The notes under the pieces were generated by a model, which saw nothing but the letters and a program-made list of their open reading frames with translations, was not told the DNA's origin and ran no database searches. Below, one piece after another: positions 59,255 to 64,000 of a stretch of 64,000 bases of DNA. Position numbers and translations under genes: made by a program. Source of the DNA: Hafnia psychrotolerans. GTDB taxonomy: Bacteria > Pseudomonadota > Gammaproteobacteria > Enterobacterales > Enterobacteriaceae. The number at the start of each line of letters is the position of its first letter. Within the stretch, counting starts at the first letter, position 1. Where the stretch lies: assembly GCF_014639435.1 (NCBI RefSeq), contig NZ_BMFZ01000007.1:162777-226776 (forward strand), in the 5' to 3' direction.

Positions 59255-60025
59255 ATGAACAGGCTCTACTGGCAGACCTTTGGCGAAGGCGATCGCAATC
59301 TTGTGCTGCTTCACGGATGGGGACTGAACGCTGAGGTGTGGCGTTACATTGCTACTCGACTTACACCGCATTTTCGTCTGCATTTGGTCGACTTACCGGG
59401 ATATGGGCGTAGCCAGGGCTTTGGGCCGATGAGCCTCGAAGAGATGGCCGATATTGTACTGGCTGCCGCGCCGGAAAAAGCGGCGTGGCTCGGTTGGTCA
59501 CTGGGCGGGTTGGTTGCCAGCCAGATTGCGCTGATTGCCCCACAGCGCGTGGAGAAGCTGATCACTGTCGCCTCATCGCCTTGTTTTTCCGCGCAGGATG
59601 ACTGGCCTGGTATTCGCCCAGACGTGCTGCATGGTTTTGAACATCAGCTCAGCGAAGATTTTCAGCGCACAGTTGAGCGCTTTTTGGCGCTGCAAACCCT
59701 CGGCAGCGACAGCGCCCGTCAGGATGCACGCATGTTGAAAGCGGTGGTACTTGATCAGCCGATGCCGTCGGTAGCGGTGCTAAACGGAGGGCTGGAGATC
59801 CTGCGGCAAGTTGATTTACGTCAGGCTATGTGTGCGTCGCCAGTGCCTTTGCTGCGCATCTATGGCGCGCTGGATGGCCTGGTTCCTCGCAAGATCGCGA
59901 CGTTACTTGATGAGCTCTGGCCGAATTCTACTTCTCAGGTGATTGAGAAAGCCGCGCACGCGCCTTTTGTTTCTCATCCTGATGCTATCTGCGAAAGCAT
60001 TAAGCATTTCATGGTCACCAATTAA
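59255..60025 (+). CDS. bioH: Pimeloyl-[acyl-carrier protein] methyl ester esterase BioH
   Basis: Alpha/beta hydrolase that removes the methyl group from pimeloyl-ACP methyl ester to complete the pimelate moiety of biotin. The 256 residues equal E. coli BioH. The nucleophile is Ser82 in [13 protein letters not shown], the acid Asp lies in [11 protein letters not shown], and the His is in [23 protein letters not shown] (19-29) forms the oxyanion region. It is divergent from gntX as in E. coli. Confidence 0.97.
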   Translation: MNRLYWQTFGEGDRNLVLLHGWGLNAEVWRYIATRLTPHFRLHLVDLPGYGRSQGFGPMSLEEMADIVLAAAPEKAAWLGWSLGGLVASQIALIAPQRVEKLITVASSPCFSAQDDWPGIRPDVLHGFEHQLSEDFQRTVERFLALQTLGSDSARQDARMLKAVVLDQPMPSVAVLNGGLEILRQVDLRQAMCASPVPLLRIYGALDGLVPRKIATLLDELWPNSTSQVIEKAAHAPFVSHPDAICESIKHFMVTN

Positions 60026-60049
60026 AAGGTAACGGCATTTTTCACCATT

Positions 60050-60148
60050 TGGTTGGCTTGTTCTCGGTGAGTCTACCCTCCGTCGTTCTTCGCGCGGCAG
60101 ACCTGTTGGCCACCTTCCTGCAACCCGAATGACTTAGGCGATAGGGTG
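60050..60148. repeat. Dispersed palindromic repeat, copy 4
   Basis: The right part, TTGGCCACCTTCCTGCAACC then CGAATGACTTAGG, aligns with the other copies. The left part (TGGCTTG, GGTGAGTCTACCCTCCGTCG) is more degenerate. It lies between bioH and a terminator. Confidence 0.5.
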
Positions 60149-60161
60149 AATAAAACAAGAG

Positions 60162-60188
60162 AGGGATGTCTACGGGCGTCCCTTTTTT
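60162..60188 (+). terminator. Terminator downstream of bioH
   Basis: AGGGATG / CGTCCCT stem with an eight-base loop, followed by TTTTTT. Confidence 0.8.
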
Positions 60189-60413
60189 GTGTCATTTTTG
60201 TGCGGATCATCGTTTTTATAATTTCTATCCGACTGTTTTAAATCACTTACTTTTAATCATTACCCTCAGGGTAACGATCAGTTCCTGTGCTTGATTGATG
60301 CTATTTCATCCCCTTCCTACACTTAACGAACTCATTATCCTACGCATCTATGATGCACCGCCACTTGTCAGAGCCGCATGCTGCTCAGCAAGCTAACCCA
60401 GGGAGGTTCAGGC
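60189..60413 (+). promoter_or_regulatory. mdc promoter region with a short palindrome
   Basis: The non-coding stretch before mdcA contains the perfect palindrome TTACCCTCAGGGTAA (60260-60274), centred about 147 bases before the mdcA start. Malonate decarboxylase operons are usually controlled by a LysR-type MdcR or a similar regulator; no regulator gene is visible upstream. The site is only a candidate operator. Confidence 0.45.
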
Positions 60414-62075
60414 ATGACACAACATCCGCAGTCCACCAGAGCTTGGGACACCCGCCGAAGCGAGAAACAACGGCGAATCGAGAGTGTCCGGGCCGTGGCT
60501 CAGGGCAAAGTGTTACCCACCGACCAGATTATCCCGATCCTCGAAACGTTAATTGCCCCCGGCGACCGCGTTGTGATGGAGGGGAATAACCAGAAACAGG
60601 CCGATTTTCTTTCCCGATCGCTGGCGAAAGCTAACCCGGAAAAACTTCACGATTTACATATGATCATGCCGAGCGTCAGTCGCGCCGAGCATCTTGATCT
60701 CTTTGAGCGCGGTATCGCCCGCAAACTCGATTTCGCCTTCTCCGGTCCGCAGAGTCTGCGTATCGCGCAGTTGCTTGAGGATGGGCAGATGGAGATCGGT
60801 GCTATTCACACCTATATCGAACTTTATGCCCGTCTATATGTGGATTTAGTGCCAAACATTGCGCTGATTGCCGGTTTTAAAGCTGACCGTAAAGGCAACC
60901 TCTATACCGGCGCCAGCACCGAAGATACGCCCGCCCTGGTGGAAGCTGCCGCCTTCAAAAACGGCATTGTCATCGCACAGGTCAATGAGTTGGTCGAAGA
61001 GGGCTGTGACCTGCCGCGTGTGGACATTCCTGGTGACTGGATCGATTTTGTGGTGGTGGCCGACCGTCCATTCTTTATCGAACCCCTTTTCACCCGTGAC
61101 CCACGTTTGATCAAACCGGTTCACGTCCTGATGGCGATGATGGCTATCAAAGGCATTTACGCTAAGCACAACGTGCAGTCGCTTAACCACGGCATCGGTT
61201 TCAACACGGCTGCCATTGAACTGTTGTTGCCCACTTACGGCGAACAACTCGGCCTGCGCGGCAAAATCTGTAAACACTGGACCCTGAACCCGCACCCGAC
61301 GTTGATCCCGGCTATCGAAAGCGGTTGGGTCGATACCGTGCACTGTTTCGGCGGTGAACTGGGAATGGAAGAGTATATCCGCGCCCGTCCTGACGTATTT
61401 TTCACCGGCTCCGACGGATCTATGCGCTCTAACCGCGCTTTCTGCCAGATGGCCGGTCAGTATGCGGTCGACATGTTTATCGGTTCGACTTTGCAGGTTG
61501 ACGGTCTGGCGAACTCCTCAACGGTGACCCGTGGCCGTCTGGCTGGTTTTGGCGGTGCGCCGAATATGGGCCACGACCCGCACGGCCGCCGTCACGCTAC
61601 GCCTGCCTGGCTCGACATGATCGAAGAGCCGGATCCCATGGCACGCGGTAAAAAACTGGTGGTGCAGATGGTCGAAACGTATCAGGCCGGTGGCAAACCG
61701 ACCTTCGTTGAGAAACTGGAAGCGGTAGATGTCGGTAAAGAGTCAGGTATGCCGCTGGCACCGGTAATGATTTACGGCGATGACGTAACGCACGTGCTGA
61801 CCGAAGAAGGTATCGCGTACCTGTATCGTGCCCGCTCACTGGAAGAGCGCCGTGCGATGGTGGCCGCTGTCGCCGGTATTACTGATATCGGGCTGGGTGT
61901 TGATGCTAAACGCGTTGCCGAACTGCGCCGTCAGGAACTGGTGGTCTTCCCTGAAGATATGGGGATCCGCCGCACCGACGCCACCCGTTCATTGCTGGCT
62001 GCAGGCAGCGTCAGCGATATTGTTGACTGGTCTGGTGGCTTGTATAACCCGCCAGCAAAATTTCGGAGCTGGTAA
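60414..62075 (+). CDS. mdcA: Malonate decarboxylase alpha subunit MdcA
   Basis: Acetyl-S-ACP:malonate ACP transferase subunit: exchanges acetyl on the acyl-carrier subunit for malonate. The 553 residues match the family, with WDTRRSEKQRRIESV (about 11-25), VVMEGNNQKQADFLSR (about 52-67), and GGAPNMGHDPHGRRHATPAW (about 384-403). I place the start at ATG 60414, which has GGGAGG nine bases upstream; the frame is open to 60378. Its stop overlaps the mdcB start (TAATG). First gene of the operon. Confidence 0.95.
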   Translation: MTQHPQSTRAWDTRRSEKQRRIESVRAVAQGKVLPTDQIIPILETLIAPGDRVVMEGNNQKQADFLSRSLAKANPEKLHDLHMIMPSVSRAEHLDLFERGIARKLDFAFSGPQSLRIAQLLEDGQMEIGAIHTYIELYARLYVDLVPNIALIAGFKADRKGNLYTGASTEDTPALVEAAAFKNGIVIAQVNELVEEGCDLPRVDIPGDWIDFVVVADRPFFIEPLFTRDPRLIKPVHVLMAMMAIKGIYAKHNVQSLNHGIGFNTAAIELLLPTYGEQLGLRGKICKHWTLNPHPTLIPAIESGWVDTVHCFGGELGMEEYIRARPDVFFTGSDGSMRSNRAFCQMAGQYAVDMFIGSTLQVDGLANSSTVTRGRLAGFGGAPNMGHDPHGRRHATPAWLDMIEEPDPMARGKKLVVQMVETYQAGGKPTFVEKLEAVDVGKESGMPLAPVMIYGDDVTHVLTEEGIAYLYRARSLEERRAMVAAVAGITDIGLGVDAKRVAELRRQELVVFPEDMGIRRTDATRSLLAAGSVSDIVDWSGGLYNPPAKFRSW

Positions 62076-62938
62076 TGACGATGCCGCAAATTCTCTCGGT
62101 CAGGGGCCGTATCGCCGCTGAACAGTTAGCCACAAAGTTGGCACAGCAGGCGACGCAGGCGCTGATCGATGAGGCGCGGCTTAGCCCAAAACCCGGCCTG
62201 GTGGACAGCCGGGGTTCAGGTGCGCATCAGGATCTGACACTCGCGTTGATGGAGCGTTCGGCTCATAGCCTGACCTCCACCTTTTATGCTCTGGCGCTGC
62301 ACAGTTTTCAGCGTCCGGCTGATATTGCGCTGCGTCAGGAAGTGGGGTGTCTGGGACGCGAAGGGGAAGCCCGGATGATGCAGGCAACAGGCGGAGTGAA
62401 TACTCACCGGGGCGCTATCTGGGCGATGGGGTTGCTGGTCAGCGCCATCGCTATGCAGCCTGAAAAAGATACCCCACAGGCCATTGCCCGGTGCGCAGCA
62501 AAACTGGCCTCGCTGCCTGACGCGTTCTGTCCTAAACGCTTCAGCAAAGGTTCCCACGCCGTTCAGCGCTATCAGGTGTCGGGCGCACGGGAAGAAGCGC
62601 AAAGAGGTTTTCCTCACATCCTTGACCTGGCGCTGCCTCAGTTACGTGACAGTCGCGTGAAGGGCGCAACAGAAAGCCAGTCGCAGCTTAATGCGCTGTT
62701 GGCCGTGATGACCAGGCTGGCTGATACCTGCGTGCTGTCGCGTGGTGGTATGCCCGCTTTGCAGGCGATGCATGCTGGCTCCCGTGCGGTACTGAGCGCC
62801 GGAGGCACACAAACCGCTGCCGGGCGTGTACAGCTTCAGGCGCTGGAAAAGCGCATGTTGAGCGACAATGCTTCACCTGGCGGTGCTGCGGATCTGCTGG
62901 CCGCGACGCTGTTTCTGGATCGCGTCTCACTGGCGTGA
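62075..62938 (+). CDS. mdcB: Triphosphoribosyl-dephospho-CoA synthase MdcB
   Basis: Makes the 2'-(5''-triphosphoribosyl)-3'-dephospho-CoA precursor of the acyl-carrier prosthetic group. The 287 residues contain ALIDEARLSPKPGLVDSRGSGAHQDL (about 29-54), GREGEARMMQATGGVNTHRGAIWAMGLL (about 93-120) and LSRGGMPALQAMHAGSRAVL, all typical of the CitG/MdcB family. It starts inside the mdcA stop codon. MdcB rather than CitG follows from context. Confidence 0.94.
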   Translation: MTMPQILSVRGRIAAEQLATKLAQQATQALIDEARLSPKPGLVDSRGSGAHQDLTLALMERSAHSLTSTFYALALHSFQRPADIALRQEVGCLGREGEARMMQATGGVNTHRGAIWAMGLLVSAIAMQPEKDTPQAIARCAAKLASLPDAFCPKRFSKGSHAVQRYQVSGAREEAQRGFPHILDLALPQLRDSRVKGATESQSQLNALLAVMTRLADTCVLSRGGMPALQAMHAGSRAVLSAGGTQTAAGRVQLQALEKRMLSDNASPGGAADLLAATLFLDRVSLA

Positions 62939-62980
62939 CCGTACTGATTATTAACATCATGATTTTTATAAAGAGGTGTT

Positions 62981-63283
62981 ATGGAACGTTTTGAATTTAC
63001 TTACCCGGCGCAAACATCGCTGACCGATCGTGCGCATGCTGGCGTGGTCGGCTCCGGCGACTTAGAAGCGCTGTATGAACCCAAAAGCGGCGATACGCTG
63101 CATGTCACCGTCACGACCTCCGTCGATGGCAGCCACACCTTGTGGCAACGCTTTTTTGACCGCCTGAGCCAGTTGCGTGAATTACCCGCAGGTCAGCTTG
63201 ATGTTAATGACTTCGGCGCGACGCCGGGTGTGGCACGCCTGCGTATTGAACAGGTATTTGAGGAGGCCGGTCATGCCAACTGA
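62981..63283 (+). CDS. mdcC: Malonate decarboxylase acyl carrier protein MdcC
   Basis: Delta subunit of 100 residues. The prosthetic-group serine should be Ser25 in AGVVGSGDLEAL, the family attachment motif. AGAGG precedes the ATG. Its end overlaps the mdcD start by 11 bases. It carries the acetyl or malonyl thioester between MdcA and the decarboxylase subunits. Confidence 0.94.
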   Translation: MERFEFTYPAQTSLTDRAHAGVVGSGDLEALYEPKSGDTLHVTVTTSVDGSHTLWQRFFDRLSQLRELPAGQLDVNDFGATPGVARLRIEQVFEEAGHAN

Positions 63284-64000
63284 TCAAAGTTTTATCGAAC
63301 TGAATGCCCGTCAGCGTGCGCGCAACTTACTCGACGCGGGTAGCTTTCGTGAACTGCTGGGACCGTTTGAACGCATCATGTCACCTTGGTTGGAACCGCA
63401 GGGCATTGTGCCGCAGGCCGATGACGGCATGGTGGTGGCTAAAGGCACTATCAATGGTCAGCCAGCGGTCGTTGTCGCTATTGAAGGAGCATTCCAGGGC
63501 GGCAGTATGGGCGAAGTCTCCGGTGCAAAAATGGCGGCGGCTTTAGAGTTGGCCGCAGAGGATAACCGTAACGGCATTGCGACGCAGGCGGTCTTGCTGC
63601 TGGAAACCGGTGGCGTACGTCTTCAGGAGGCCAATCTTGGTCTTGCCGCTATCGCGGATATTCATGCCGCGATTGTTGATTTACGCCGTTATACGCCAGT
63701 GATTGGGGTGGTTGCCGGTACTGTCGGCTGCTTTGGTGGGATGTCGATTGCCGCCGCGTTGTGCAGCTATCTCATTGTGACCCGCGAAGCCCGTCTTGGT
63801 CTGAACGGCCCGCAGGTTATTGAGCAGGAAGCCGGGATAGAAGAGTACGACTCCCGCGACCGGCCGTTTATCTGGAGCATCACGGGTGGCGAAGTGCGTT
63901 ATCACAGCGGTTTTGTCGACGTCCTGGTGAAAGACTCATTAGCCGAAGTGAAAAACCAGATGCTGGCATTTATCGCCAAAGGGCTTCCAGCCGAGCATCG
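63273..64000 (+). CDS. mdcD: Malonate decarboxylase beta subunit MdcD (partial, runs off window)
   Basis: Carboxyltransferase-fold subunit that, with the gamma subunit MdcE, decarboxylates malonyl-S-ACP to acetyl-S-ACP without biotin. The frame begins ATG 63273 within the end of mdcC (MPTDQSFIELNARQRARNLL) and is open to the window edge, 242 codons. The crotonase-like region shows AIEGAFQGGSMGEVSGAKMA and GVVAGTVGCFGGMSIAAALC, which form the oxyanion Gly pockets. GAGGAGG precedes the start. mdcE, mdcG and mdcH would be expected beyond the window. Confidence 0.93.
   Translation, partial: MPTDQSFIELNARQRARNLLDAGSFRELLGPFERIMSPWLEPQGIVPQADDGMVVAKGTINGQPAVVVAIEGAFQGGSMGEVSGAKMAAALELAAEDNRNGIATQAVLLLETGGVRLQEANLGLAAIADIHAAIVDLRRYTPVIGVVAGTVGCFGGMSIAAALCSYLIVTREARLGLNGPQVIEQEAGIEEYDSRDRPFIWSITGGEVRYHSGFVDVLVKDSLAEVKNQMLAFIAKGLPAEH

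Noticed and set aside
1-64000. CRISPR arrays, tRNA or rRNA genes, intact insertion sequences, prophage
   Set aside because: No regularly spaced repeats, cloverleaf sequences, rRNA blocks, transposase or integrase genes were recognised by reading; a tool-based scan would be needed to exclude them fully.

Overview
The window is a chromosomal segment of a gamma-proteobacterium of the order Enterobacterales, most likely the Yersiniaceae (Rahnella, Serratia, Ewingella or a relative). The evidence is near-full-length agreement with well-known enteric proteins (RsmJ, UspA, UspB, PitA, GntR, GntT, Asd, GlgBXCAP, GlpD/R/G/E, UlaA-G, MalPQ, NfuA, GntX, BioH) in an order that broadly follows the Escherichia coli 75-77 minute region, with local insertions and swaps. 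Family assignments come from recalled sequences; no database search was run.

Layout. 1-5170: conserved block with the prlC end, rsmJ, uspA, uspB, pitA and yhiN. 5362-12993: an MFS transporter and a complete RND tripartite efflux operon (adaptor, pump, outer-membrane factor). 12994-18240: an AT-richer accessory stretch holding a MipA/OmpV-like outer-membrane protein, a decayed chemotaxis-receptor fragment, a FabZ-like hot-dog protein without the usual catalytic His, a spermidine-synthase-like protein and a class-C beta-lactamase-fold lipoprotein. 18294-23169: the ornithine-lipid synthase olsF, a PAS-GGDEF diguanylate cyclase, the iron-regulated small RNA RyhB with its Fur box, and the pirin yhhW. 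23580-28722: gluconate block (gntR, gntK, gntT) with a perfect GntR palindrome and a consensus CRP site, plus a GNAT acetyltransferase and yhgN. 28928-40174: asd and the glycogen operon glgBXCAP. 40239-45489: glpD, glpR, glpG and glpE, with a methionine gamma-lyase-like gene inserted between glpG and glpE. 45586-52373: the L-ascorbate utilisation regulon ulaR, ulaG // ulaABCDEF. 52544-57063: malPQ without the usual malT neighbour. 57839-60025: nfuA, gntX, bioH. 60414-64000: the start of a malonate decarboxylase operon, mdcABCD, running off the end.

Together these genes centre on carbon storage and carbohydrate, organic-acid and glycerol-phosphate use. GlgB, X, C, A and P build and mobilise glycogen; MalP and MalQ process maltodextrins; Gnt proteins take up and phosphorylate gluconate; Ula proteins take up ascorbate and turn it into D-xylulose-5-phosphate; Mdc proteins convert malonate to acetate. 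Several control sites can be read directly: inverted repeats at ulaG/ulaA and gntK/gntT, CRP-like sites beside both, GlpR half-sites before glpD, and a Fur box before ryhB. A dispersed palindromic repeat family occurs at least four times, once splitting glgC from glgA.

No rRNA, tRNA, CRISPR array, intact insertion sequence or prophage was seen. The least explained parts are the 15.5-18.2 kb gene group, the 650-bp AT-rich stretch after malQ, and the two decayed gene fragments.
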